Origin: Candidatus Aerophobota bacterium
GTDB taxonomy: Bacteria > Aerophobota > Aerophobia > Aerophobales > B3-G15
Reading direction: 5' to 3'
Assembly (NCBI GenBank): GCA_021162265.1
Contig: JAGGZA010000098.1
Coordinates: 1-28,127, forward strand
Length of the DNA stretch: 28,127 nucleotides
Positions within the stretch are counted from its first letter, which is position 1. Every line of letters begins with the position of its first letter. The notes beneath the pieces were generated by a model that was given only the letters and a program-made list of their open reading frames with translations, did no database searches and was not told where the DNA came from. Below are positions 15,739 through 23,870 of this stretch, one piece after another. Both the position numbers and the translations under genes were made by a program.

Positions 15739-15749
15739 CACCTCCTTTC
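15739..15749 (-). promoter_or_regulatory. Perfect extended Shine-Dalgarno without a start codon in the leader (STAB-SD-like)
   Basis: On the minus strand the leader of the coiled-coil gene contains GAAAGGAGGTG, an 11-base perfect complement of the usual 16S rRNA 3' end. No ATG, GTG or TTG follows at normal spacing; the real start is 53 bases further on with its own ribosome-binding site. The Bacillus thuringiensis cry3A STAB-SD is a similar element that stabilises mRNA by binding 30S subunits. An ATG-initiated 23-codon frame without its own ribosome-binding site also spans this element and ends in the real ribosome-binding site. Confidence 0.5.
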
Positions 15750-15827
15750 ACATTCTTATCATTGCCCACCATATTAAATAATTTACTTTTTCTTTTTGAA
15801 AAACTTTATCTTCCCTTTGTGTCAATC

Positions 15828-15856
15828 ATTTTAACACACCCCTTTCCCACTGTCAA
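15828..15856 (-). promoter_or_regulatory. Promoter of the coiled-coil / LysM operon
   Basis: On the minus strand TTGACA (15851-15856) and TAAAAT (15828-15833) are spaced by 17 bases. Transcription would start near 15821, giving a leader of about 136 bases before the ATG at 15685. A second TTGACA at 15820-15825 has no matching -10. Confidence 0.7.
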
Positions 15857-15889
15857 GAAACTTACCTTCAGAAGCTGGAATATTTCCTT

Positions 15890-17152
15890 TCAATAAACTT
15901 CTCCGGGATGAGCTATCCTTCCCTTGACAGCAGAAGCAGCAGCAACAGCAGGATTTGCCAGATAAACCTGGCTTTTAGGATGCCCCATTCTTCCAACGAA
16001 GTTACGATTTGTAGTTGCTACAGCTACTTCTCCCTCTGCTAAGACACCCATATGACCACCAAGACAAGGACCACAGGTAGGAGGACCTACTACAGCACCA
16101 GCCTCAACAAATATTTGAATAATTCCTTGCTTTAATGCTTCAAGGTAAATTTGAGGAGTAGCCGGAATAACAATAGCCCTTACATCTGGATGTATCTTTT
16201 TCCCGGAAAGCACAGCAGCAGCAACTTTTAAATCCTCCAGGTGACCATTCGTACAGGAGCCAATTACAACCTGGTCTATTTTCACATCTCTAACATCAGA
16301 AACAGCCCTGGTTCTGGAAGGAAGAGGAGGACAGGCTACCTGAGGTTCAATTTCCTCCACCCTGTATTCCTTTACATCCACAAAAACAGCATCCGGGTCA
16401 CTTTGATAAACCCTGTAAGATTTTTTTACTCTTCCGTTTATATAATCAAGAGTGACCTTATCCGGAGCTATTATGCCATTTTTAGCTCCTGCCTCAACAG
16501 CCATATTACAAATTGTAAGCCTTCCGGAAATAGGAAGCTGTGATATTACAGGACCTGTAAACTCCATACTCATATAAGTTGCACCATCAACACCTATATC
16601 CCCTATAGTGTAAAGAATGAGATCCTTAGCTGTGGTCCAGGCAGGTAGTTCACCCTTATATACAAACTTAATAGTAGGAGGAACTTTAAGCCAGATTTCT
16701 CCTGTAGCCATCACTGCTGCAAAATCTGTACTTCCCACTCCACAGGAAAAAGCACCCAGAGCACCATGAGTACAGGTATGAGAATCTGCTCCTATCACCA
16801 CATCCCCTGGAGCAATAAAACCTCTCTCAGGAAGAAAGACATGCTCTATTCCACAGGTTCCCACCTCAAAATAATTTTTGATTCCATATTCCCGAGCAAA
16901 CCTTCTCATCAAAAGGCACTGCTGTGCAGCTTTAATATCTCTGTTGGGAGTAAAGTGGTCAGGAATGAGTGCTACCTTCTCCCTGTCAAAAACTTTTCTA
17001 ATACCCCACTGCTTGAACTTCTCTATGCCAATTGGAGCAGTAATATCGTTAGCAAAAGCAAGGTCCACCTTAACAAGTACAAATTCACCCGGCTTTACTT
17101 TATCTTTACCTGAGTGAGCCGCGAGTATTTTCTCAGATATTGTCATTCCCAT
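15890..17152 (-). CDS. leuC: 3-isopropylmalate dehydratase / homoaconitase-type large subunit (LeuC family)
   Basis: This is the large, [4Fe-4S]-binding subunit of an aconitase-superfamily hydro-lyase that isomerises 2-isopropylmalate or a homologue. The 420-residue length fits the archaeal/thermophile LeuC-HacA group rather than the longer E. coli-type LeuC. Cluster ligands are C300 (GSCTNG), C360 and C363 (TCGPCLGGHMG); GADSHTCTHGALGAF is at 121-135. The swivelling small subunit LeuD, needed for activity, is not adjacent. The gene starts 2 bp after the aspartate aminotransferase stop, with AAGGGG before ATG 17152. Leucine, lysine-type (homoaconitate) or methylmalate substrates cannot be told apart here, so the symbol is tentative. 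Confidence 0.87.
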   Translation of the reverse strand: MGMTISEKILAAHSGKDKVKPGEFVLVKVDLAFANDITAPIGIEKFKQWGIRKVFDREKVALIPDHFTPNRDIKAAQQCLLMRRFAREYGIKNYFEVGTCGIEHVFLPERGFIAPGDVVIGADSHTCTHGALGAFSCGVGSTDFAAVMATGEIWLKVPPTIKFVYKGELPAWTTAKDLILYTIGDIGVDGATYMSMEFTGPVISQLPISGRLTICNMAVEAGAKNGIIAPDKVTLDYINGRVKKSYRVYQSDPDAVFVDVKEYRVEEIEPQVACPPLPSRTRAVSDVRDVKIDQVVIGSCTNGHLEDLKVAAAVLSGKKIHPDVRAIVIPATPQIYLEALKQGIIQIFVEAGAVVGPPTCGPCLGGHMGVLAEGEVAVATTNRNFVGRMGHPKSQVYLANPAVAAASAVKGRIAHPGEVY

Positions 17153-17154
17153 AT

Positions 17155-18351
17155 TTATCCCCTTAATTTATCAAGAGCCTGTTTCATTCTATCAAGCCCC
17201 TTTTTTATATCCTCAACAGGAAGAGCATAAGACATCCGCAGATAACCCTCCATTCCAAAAGCTGATCCTGGAACCAGCGCTACCCCTGCCTCTTCTAACA
17301 AGTAATCTGCCAGATCAAGTGAGTTTTTAATTTTTCTTTCTCCTGTAAAGGTTCCCAGGAAGTAAGTAAAGTCAGGAAATACATAAAATGCTCCCTGAAG
17401 CTTGTTAACTCTAACTCCCTTGATCTTTTTAAGCCCATCTTTAATTAATTTTCTCCGATAGGAAAATTCCTTAATCCGGTCTTTAACCTCTGCTTTCTGC
17501 AGGTTAAGAGCAGCTATTGCTGCTTTTTGAGAGATAGAACTTGCACAGGAAGTGGAATGGCTCTGGAGTTTTATCATAGCCTGTATAATCTGCTCAGGTC
17601 CTCCAGCATAACCTATCCTCCACCCTGTCATACTGTATGTTTTAGATACCCCGTTAACAGTAAGAGTCTTATTATAAATATTTTCCCCCAGAGAAGCAAA
17701 ACTTGTATGAGAGACCTCATAAACAAAGTTTTCATATATCTCATCTGATATTACTAATATGGAAGAATCCTCAACTACTCTGGCTATTTTTTCCAGTTCC
17801 CTTCTATCCAACACCCCTCCTGTTGGATTATGTGGGGTATTAATAATAATAGCCTTAGTTTTGCCGGGATGAATAGCTCTCTTGAGTTCCTCTTCGTCTA
17901 TTTTCAGTCCTTTCTCAAAATCCAGATACACATATACAGGAGTTGCTCCAGCCAGTCTTATCTGCTCAGGATAAGAAACCCAGTAGGGCATAGGTAAAAT
18001 AACCTCATCCCCGGGATTACACACTACCTGGAGAGCATTAAAAATAATCTGTTTGGCTCCATTTGCAACAACAATTTGAGAAGGAGAATAGTCCAGGTTA
18101 TTTTCTTCCTTAAATTTTTTACTTATCGCCCAGATTAGCTCTGCACTCCCAGCTACCGGGGTATATCTTGTATAGTTTTCCTCTATTGCTTTTATTGCAG
18201 CCTTCTGAACAGGTTCTGGAGTACTAAAATCTGGTTCTCCTGCCGAAAAATCAACCACATCTTTACCCTCTTTCTTCATCTGTTTGGCCTTGGCAGATAT
18301 ACCCAGAGTAAGAGAGGGAGTCAAACCAGCTACCCGGTTAGAAACCTGCAT
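17155..18351 (-). CDS. Aspartate aminotransferase family, class I PLP aminotransferase
   Basis: The 398-residue protein is a fold-type I aminotransferase of the thermophilic-type aspartate aminotransferase (I-gamma) group, transferring amino groups between aspartate and 2-oxoglutarate or related acids. It shows FSAGEPDFSTPEPV (35-48), YTPVAGSAEL, NTPHNPTGGV (171-180), SDEIYE and the PLP lysine K237 in NGVSKTYSMTGWRIG. The ribosome-binding site GGAGGAG lies just before the ATG. Its place between the MetH-like gene and the LeuC-like gene suggests amino acid synthesis; broader specificity, such as prephenate or 2-aminoadipate, cannot be excluded. Confidence 0.88.
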   Translation of the reverse strand: MQVSNRVAGLTPSLTLGISAKAKQMKKEGKDVVDFSAGEPDFSTPEPVQKAAIKAIEENYTRYTPVAGSAELIWAISKKFKEENNLDYSPSQIVVANGAKQIIFNALQVVCNPGDEVILPMPYWVSYPEQIRLAGATPVYVYLDFEKGLKIDEEELKRAIHPGKTKAIIINTPHNPTGGVLDRRELEKIARVVEDSSILVISDEIYENFVYEVSHTSFASLGENIYNKTLTVNGVSKTYSMTGWRIGYAGGPEQIIQAMIKLQSHSTSCASSISQKAAIAALNLQKAEVKDRIKEFSYRRKLIKDGLKKIKGVRVNKLQGAFYVFPDFTYFLGTFTGERKIKNSLDLADYLLEEAGVALVPGSAFGMEGYLRMSYALPVEDIKKGLDRMKQALDKLRG

Positions 18352-18380
18352 TTTCTCCTCCAGTTTTTTACTTTAACTCT

Positions 18381-20015
18381 CTATTCAAACTCCTTCAATG
18401 AGTTAAGAGCGGAAAAATAAGAATCTATCCCTGTAAAATTTAAAATAACTCCTTCCACACTGTGCAGGTTAATTAACTCCAGCAAAAATTCTTCAAGAAA
18501 ATCTAAATCGGCAACTTCTTCAGACAATTTATCAAGGTTTAAAATCACATTTGTGGGGATATGAGATTTTATCTTTTTAATCTCAAGAATCTTTTCCTTG
18601 AGAGAAAAATTACACTTTTTAAGGGGAGGGAAGTCAATTTTTATTGCAATTTCCCTGAGGTTTTTCACACCAATTTGTCTGCATTTTTCTATAATTTTTT
18701 CAAACTCTTTTTCTATATCAACTTTACTCTCAAGATAAATATTAAATCCCACAGCTGCACCCCATTCTCTTGCTATTTTCAAAACATCTTCTTTATCTTG
18801 CAGAGCAAGAAAGACAAGACTCCTGCCTTCTATCTCGGCAAGCCCTTCCTCCAGAAGAGAACCCTCATCTGTGTCTATACTTATACCAATATCTGCACTC
18901 TGCTGAATAAAATTAACAAATCTTCCAACATCAAATTTTTTATTTTCTCCCCTGAGACTCAAGTTCAAAAAAGAGCATCCCTTTTCTGCAACAAAAGATA
19001 AAAGATCCGAAATTTTATCAAGACTTTCCCTCTGAATAAAAGGAGAAGATAAATTTACTCCTAAAAGCAAAGAATCTTTACCTTCAAATGAATAAACTCT
19101 TGTACGTGAGGAAAAACCCCTTAAAATAGAGTATTTTTTTGGAGGAATAAATACATCTTTTGCCCTGTGTATCATAGCTGCAATATGTGCTGAAGTTGTC
19201 CCACAGCAACCTCCAATTATTCTGGCACCCTCCTGTGCAATTTCCCTCATCCATTGAGAAAACTCATCAGGACCTACGGGAAACAAAGTTTTCCCATCTT
19301 TAAGATAAGCTCTGCCAGCATTGGGTTGAAAAATAAGAGGCTTTACGGTAAAGGGTATCATATTTTTAGCTATAAAAAACATCTCTTTGGGTCCAACACT
19401 ACAATTTGCTCCAACCACATCTACATCCAGAGCCTGAAGAGCAAAAACCGCTGTCCTGGCATCAGTCCCGAAAAGAGTTTTGCCTTTTTCCTCAAAAGTA
19501 AGCTGGCAGACTACTGGAAGTGTGCAGACTTTTCTTGCTGCTACTGCAGCTATCTTTGCCTCCTTTAGAGAAGCCATAGTCTCTATCACTATAAGGTCAG
19601 CGCCTGCTTCAGCTACAATTTCAATTTGCTCTTTAAAAACTTCGAGAGCCTGGTTAACTGTAATATCTCCCCAGGGCTGAATTAAACTCCCAAGAGGACC
19701 AACAGACACTCCAACAAACTGAGAGGAAGCAACCTCTTTTGCTATCTTCACACCATTGTAGTTTATTTCCTTTAATTTATTAGACAACAGACCCGATTTG
19801 TCTAATTTAATACGATTTGCCCCAAAGGTATTGGTTTCTATTACATCAACTCCCTTCTTTAAATAAGACAGATGCACCTCTTTAACCCTTTGAGGAGAAG
19901 TCAAATTCAGTATTTCTGGAGGAGATCCAGGAGGAAGGTAAGGTTGAAGAGATGTCCCCATCGCTCCATCAAAAAAGATAAGTTTTTTTTCTTTAAGAAG
20001 CTCTCTAAAATTCAT
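18381..20015 (-). CDS. MetH-like homocysteine S-methyltransferase with degenerate pterin-binding domain
   Basis: Residues 1-290 form a homocysteine S-methyltransferase barrel (FDGAMGTSLQ, VIETNTFGANR, zinc cysteines C205 in GANCSVGP and C270/C271 in GGCCGTT). Residues about 310-544 align by eye, with conserved order, to the methyltetrahydrofolate-binding barrel of MetH, as in the two-domain T. maritima MetH fragment of similar length. However, the usual GERxN start is replaced by GVNLSS, the LDVN strand by LNLS, and the catalytic-side FDP by IDFPP. There is no cobalamin domain. It may use a separate corrinoid protein or another methyl donor. A good promoter precedes it, yet no ribosome-binding site is visible before the ATG (AGCGAAAAAA). 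Confidence 0.85.
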   Translation of the reverse strand: MNFRELLKEKKLIFFDGAMGTSLQPYLPPGSPPEILNLTSPQRVKEVHLSYLKKGVDVIETNTFGANRIKLDKSGLLSNKLKEINYNGVKIAKEVASSQFVGVSVGPLGSLIQPWGDITVNQALEVFKEQIEIVAEAGADLIVIETMASLKEAKIAAVAARKVCTLPVVCQLTFEEKGKTLFGTDARTAVFALQALDVDVVGANCSVGPKEMFFIAKNMIPFTVKPLIFQPNAGRAYLKDGKTLFPVGPDEFSQWMREIAQEGARIIGGCCGTTSAHIAAMIHRAKDVFIPPKKYSILRGFSSRTRVYSFEGKDSLLLGVNLSSPFIQRESLDKISDLLSFVAEKGCSFLNLSLRGENKKFDVGRFVNFIQQSADIGISIDTDEGSLLEEGLAEIEGRSLVFLALQDKEDVLKIAREWGAAVGFNIYLESKVDIEKEFEKIIEKCRQIGVKNLREIAIKIDFPPLKKCNFSLKEKILEIKKIKSHIPTNVILNLDKLSEEVADLDFLEEFLLELINLHSVEGVILNFTGIDSYFSALNSLKEFE

Positions 20016-20046
20016 TTTTTTCGCTATAATACAAAAGAGTTTTTAA

Positions 20047-20075
20047 AATATACTTCAGGAAGTTATTTATGTCAA
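20047..20075 (-). promoter_or_regulatory. Promoter of the metH-like / aminotransferase / leuC operon, with overlapping inverted repeat
   Basis: On the minus strand TTGACA (20070-20075) and TATATT (20047-20052) are spaced by 17 bases, a near-consensus promoter giving a short leader of about 25 bases. GTTATT (20062-20067) and AATAAC (20074-20079) form a 6-bp inverted repeat around the -35 box, a possible repressor site. Confidence 0.72.
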
Positions 20076-20107
20076 TAACCTGATTATCATAATAATATAT
20101 TTCTCTA

Positions 20108-21187
20108 TCATCTTCCTTTGTTAAGAGCAAAAAGAACTCCTGTAGCTGATAGAAAAATCAATGTAGAACTCCCTCCGTAACTTATAAACGGCAAAGGCAC
20201 TCCGGTAACAGGTATGATCCCGCAAGCCATACCCATATTAACAAAAGCCTGTACAGCAATTAACGAAACAAATCCAGCAGCAAAAAGTCCGGTAAAGCTA
20301 TTGCCCTCTCTGAGAGCAATAGATATTCCTCTTATAATTATAACCAAATAGGCAGTTATAATTAACGCAACACCTATAAACCCCCATTCCTCGCCTATGC
20401 TGGAAAAAATAAAATCAGTAAGTGGTTGAGGTAAATACCTTAGCTTTGTATGAGCTGCTCCTCCTATTCCCCTGCCAAAAAGTTCACCTGAGCCAATTGC
20501 AATCTTAGATTGAAGAGAGCTCCATCCTGCACCCAGCGGGTCTCTGTGAAGATTAAAGTAAGTTAAAATCCTCATCTTCTGATAAGGACGAAGGAAATTG
20601 TAAAAAATGGGAAAGGAGGCAACAATTGCTCCAATTAAAATAAAAAATTTCTTAAGGTGAATGCCGGAGATAAAAAGTAATATTAACCATACAGAGAAAA
20701 TGATTAAACCTGTCCCGAGATCAGGTTGAATTGCAATTAAAAAAAAGAAAAATACGGTCAAACCAAAGGAAGAAAACACTGTCTTCCATTTTATCTGTTC
20801 CTGATTAGACAGAACTTTACTTAAGGATAAAATAAGAGCTATTTTAGCAAGTTCGGAAGGCTGAAAATTAAAAAATCCTATCTCCAGCCAGCGTTTTGCT
20901 CCATAAATAACCTCTCCCTTAACTACTACCACCATAAGAAAAACTGCTGTTAGAGCATAAATAAAATAGGCAAATTTTGGCCAAATACTATTTGGGAGAA
21001 GGTAAAACAAAAGAAGCAAAAAAATCCCGGAACTCACCCAGATAATCTGACGTTTAAAATAATAAAAAAAACCCCCATCTGAAATAGTGTAAAGATGGAA
21101 TAATCCCCACAGGGAAAGAGCAATAGTCGTTATCAAAAGATACCTGTCTATTTGTCCCTTATAAATTTGCAACCTCCTCTCTCGCAA
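20108..21187 (-). CDS. rodA: Peptidoglycan polymerase RodA (SEDS family)
   Basis: RodA is the SEDS glycosyltransferase that polymerises lipid II for cell elongation, paired with PBP2. The protein (up to 359 residues) has about ten hydrophobic helices and the family motifs FQPSELAKIALIL, AIQPDLGTGLI, IGSGELFGRG, DFIFSSIGEEWG and PVTGVPLPFISYGGSS. The 5' end overlaps mrdA. The TTG at 21187 is the longest start, but the strong ribosome-binding site GAGAGGAGG lies downstream of it (21173-21181). Initiation at TTG 21172, which directly abuts that site, or at an ATT codon at 21166, six bases after it, is possible. The core of the protein is not affected. Confidence 0.95.
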   Translation of the reverse strand: MRERRLQIYKGQIDRYLLITTIALSLWGLFHLYTISDGGFFYYFKRQIIWVSSGIFLLLLFYLLPNSIWPKFAYFIYALTAVFLMVVVVKGEVIYGAKRWLEIGFFNFQPSELAKIALILSLSKVLSNQEQIKWKTVFSSFGLTVFFFFLIAIQPDLGTGLIIFSVWLILLFISGIHLKKFFILIGAIVASFPIFYNFLRPYQKMRILTYFNLHRDPLGAGWSSLQSKIAIGSGELFGRGIGGAAHTKLRYLPQPLTDFIFSSIGEEWGFIGVALIITAYLVIIIRGISIALREGNSFTGLFAAGFVSLIAVQAFVNMGMACGIIPVTGVPLPFISYGGSSTLIFLSATGVLFALNKGR

Positions 21188-22946
21188 ATATTCTCGAAAG
21201 TATCTTCCCGGCTATCTGAGGAGCAATGGAAATATCCTCCTCTCTGTTCTCAACAAGAACCACTATAGATATTAAAGGGTTATCTGCCGGAGCATATCCA
21301 ATAAACCAGTTATGAGGATTTTTATTCCCTGCTATTTCAACAGTACCCGTTTTCCCTGCTATTTTAACTATCTTATTCTTTGCTCTCCATCCTGTGCCTT
21401 TCTCCACAACTTTTTCCAGGGCTTTATGCAAAAAATCAATCGTTGAATTTGAAACAGATATTTTATCTCTGATGGGGAGAGAGTTAAAGATAACGTTACC
21501 ATTTACATCAACGATTTTTTTAACCAGATGAGGACGGACAAGATAACCCCCATTTGCCACAGCACTTATCAAATCTAACATCTGAATAGGGGTTACAAGA
21601 ATATAGCCCTGACCAATTGAAAGATTTGCTGTATCTCCTGGATACCAGGGTTCTTTAAAAGTTTGTTTTTTCCAGGAAGGAGTGGGAAGAAATCCTTTTT
21701 TCTCTGAAGGAAAATCAACTCCAGTGGGTCTTCCCAACCCAAACAACCTGGAATATCTTATTATGTCCTTTACTCCTGTTTTTAAACCTAATTGGTAAAA
21801 ATAAACATCGCAGGAGTGAACAATTGCCTCCTCAAGGTCGAGTTTACCATGTCCCTGTTCTTTCCAGCATTTAAAAAATCTATTACCTACCTTGTAAGCT
21901 CCGGAACAAAAGAAAGTACTGGATGGTTTTATCTTACCTTCCTCCAGAGCTGCTGCTGCAACTACTATCTTAAACGTAGAGCCAGGAGGATATTCCCCTC
22001 TTATAGCTCTGTTTTCAAGAGGATCCCCGGGATGGGAGGAAAGTTCACTCCATTTTTCTTTCGAAATTCCCCTGGCAAATAAATTAGGGTCAAAGGAAGG
22101 AAGACTTACAATAGCCAGTATATCTCCTGTATAAGGGTTGCCTATTAAGACTACTCCTTTTCTTCCACCCATCTCTTCCCTTGCTATCCTTTGCATATCA
22201 AGGTTTATACTAAGACACAGAGTATCTCCTGGTTGAGGAGGCTTTTGAGAGATAATTCTTGAGACTCTACCATAAACATCAACTTCTATTTGTTTTCCTC
22301 CCTTTTCACCCTGAAGATAAGAATTGTACATCTTCTCAATACCTGTCTTCCCTACAAGGTCTCCTGCCTCCACTCTCAAAAAGGAAAGACTCTTTAACTC
22401 TTTTTTATCAGCTTCCCCAAGATAACCCACTACATTACCTAAAAGAGCACCCTGGGGATAATTCCTTACAGGTTGGGCAAGTATCACAACAAATGGAAAT
22501 TCCTGTTCTCTTTCTAAAAGATAAACTACTTTTGATAGGTTAACTTTTTCTTGAAGCACAACAGGACGGAAGGGATTGGGTGCTTTTTTGATTTTTTCCT
22601 TACAGGCTTCTATATTAATTTTTGGAAGAACTTCCTTTAATTTAAAAAGAGCATCTTCTCGATGAACGATATTTTCCGGCACTACCGCCACAGAAAAAGA
22701 TGCGGTGTTGTCAGCAATTATTCTCCCTTTTTCATCTGTAATTAATCCTCTGGGATTGGGTAATGGTATTAAGCGAAGACGGGAGGTCTGAGATAGTTGT
22801 AAGAACTTTTCCCCCTGCACTATCTGCAACCAGCCCACCCTTATTAAAATAATAAGGAAAGCAAAAAATAAAAAGCCCCCTATAATCTTTAATCTCCGCT
22901 CATATTTTAGATTTGTCTTTCCAATTAGTCTGTACTTAATAGACAC
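21159..22946 (-). CDS. mrdA: Penicillin-binding protein 2 (peptidoglycan D,D-transpeptidase MrdA)
   Basis: PBP2 is the class B transpeptidase of the elongasome, cross-linking glycan strands made by RodA. The 595-residue protein has a short cytoplasmic N-terminus, one membrane helix (about 20-43), the pedestal/dimerisation domain (about 55-230), and the transpeptidase domain with S323-TFK (GSTFKI), S378-CD and K532-TG (GKTGT). The GYLG and GKTGIEKMYN stretches in the pedestal are typical of MrdA. The start codon is GTG at 22946 with no evident ribosome-binding site. It lies 24 bp after prmC and overlaps rodA by up to 29 bases. No mreBCD genes are adjacent. Confidence 0.96.
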   Translation of the reverse strand: MSIKYRLIGKTNLKYERRLKIIGGFLFFAFLIILIRVGWLQIVQGEKFLQLSQTSRLRLIPLPNPRGLITDEKGRIIADNTASFSVAVVPENIVHREDALFKLKEVLPKINIEACKEKIKKAPNPFRPVVLQEKVNLSKVVYLLEREQEFPFVVILAQPVRNYPQGALLGNVVGYLGEADKKELKSLSFLRVEAGDLVGKTGIEKMYNSYLQGEKGGKQIEVDVYGRVSRIISQKPPQPGDTLCLSINLDMQRIAREEMGGRKGVVLIGNPYTGDILAIVSLPSFDPNLFARGISKEKWSELSSHPGDPLENRAIRGEYPPGSTFKIVVAAAALEEGKIKPSSTFFCSGAYKVGNRFFKCWKEQGHGKLDLEEAIVHSCDVYFYQLGLKTGVKDIIRYSRLFGLGRPTGVDFPSEKKGFLPTPSWKKQTFKEPWYPGDTANLSIGQGYILVTPIQMLDLISAVANGGYLVRPHLVKKIVDVNGNVIFNSLPIRDKISVSNSTIDFLHKALEKVVEKGTGWRAKNKIVKIAGKTGTVEIAGNKNPHNWFIGYAPADNPLISIVVLVENREEDISIAPQIAGKILSRIFAREEVANL

Positions 22947-22970
22947 TTTTTACAACTAATATAAGGTTAA

Positions 22971-23858
22971 TTATTTTTTTGCTACAGATATTACCCGGGC
23001 ATTACCCTCCAGGTCATAGAAAAGACAGGGTGAGTTTGCAAATTCCTTCTCTCTACGGATCATATTCAAAACCTTCTCAGCCTGATTATAACCTATCTCC
23101 AGCATCAAAACTCCTTTTCCCCTCAACCATCTGGTAGAAGCAGGGATTATCCTCTGATAAAAGCTCAACCCCTCCTTTCCTCCATCCAGGGCAAAATCAG
23201 GCTCCTTCTTTACTTCTTCCGGGAGATATCTCATCTTTTCTCTTTCAACATAAGGAGGATTGGAAACTATCAGGTCAATCTTTCCCTGAATGGGAATATT
23301 TGAGAGAGGAGAAAAAAGATCTCCTGCAAGAAATTTTATTTGACTGGAAACCCTGTGATACTTTGCATTGTATTTTGCCACTTCTAAAGCAAGAGAAGAG
23401 ATATCTACAGCATATATGAAAGCATTTTTTATTTCTTTTGCTATGGTAACTGCGATATTCCCGCAGCCTGTGCCTATATCTACCACTATAATCTTTTCAG
23501 GGTGGGTTTTATTTAATTTTTGAAGAAACTGCAGTGATTTTTCCACCAGAATTTCGGTTTGTGGACGAGGAATAAAAACGCCTGGCCTAACAAAAAACCT
23601 GTATCCCATAAAGTATTGCTCGCAAATAACGTAGGCAAGAGGAACTTTTCTTGCGCACCTTCTTATGTTTTTTTCAAAAAGAGCTTTCTTTTTTTCATCC
23701 AAATATACGTCGTCATCAAAATAAAGATAGGGTCTGCTTTTCCCTGTAATATTTTCAGCAATAAGCTCTGCCACCACTTGAGGACTACTTATCCTCTTAG
23801 AAGATAAATACTCCTTACCCCATTTTATAAGTTCCCTTATGCTCTTTCTTTCAGGCAA
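22971..23858 (-). CDS. prmC: Peptide chain release factor N5-glutamine methyltransferase (PrmC)
   Basis: PrmC methylates the glutamine of the GGQ motif in RF1/RF2 with S-adenosylmethionine. The 295-residue protein has the helical N-terminal domain (SIRELIKWGKEYL), the IPRPQTEILVE segment, the SAM-binding loop VDIGTGCGNIAV (about 126-137) and the catalytic NPPY at 200-203 (VSNPPYVE). The start appears to be TTG at 23858, 12 bp after the ribH stop, with no clear ribosome-binding site, so coupling to ribH is likely. prmC is usually next to prfA; here it is between riboflavin and elongasome genes. Confidence 0.94.
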   Translation of the reverse strand: MPERKSIRELIKWGKEYLSSKRISSPQVVAELIAENITGKSRPYLYFDDDVYLDEKKKALFEKNIRRCARKVPLAYVICEQYFMGYRFFVRPGVFIPRPQTEILVEKSLQFLQKLNKTHPEKIIVVDIGTGCGNIAVTIAKEIKNAFIYAVDISSLALEVAKYNAKYHRVSSQIKFLAGDLFSPLSNIPIQGKIDLIVSNPPYVEREKMRYLPEEVKKEPDFALDGGKEGLSFYQRIIPASTRWLRGKGVLMLEIGYNQAEKVLNMIRREKEFANSPCLFYDLEGNARVISVAKK

Positions 23859-23870
23859 AACGGGAATTTT

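Noticed and set aside
15820..15825. Second TTGACA upstream of the coiled-coil gene
   Set aside because: No -10 box at 16-18 bases; the promoter at 15828-15856 explains transcription better.
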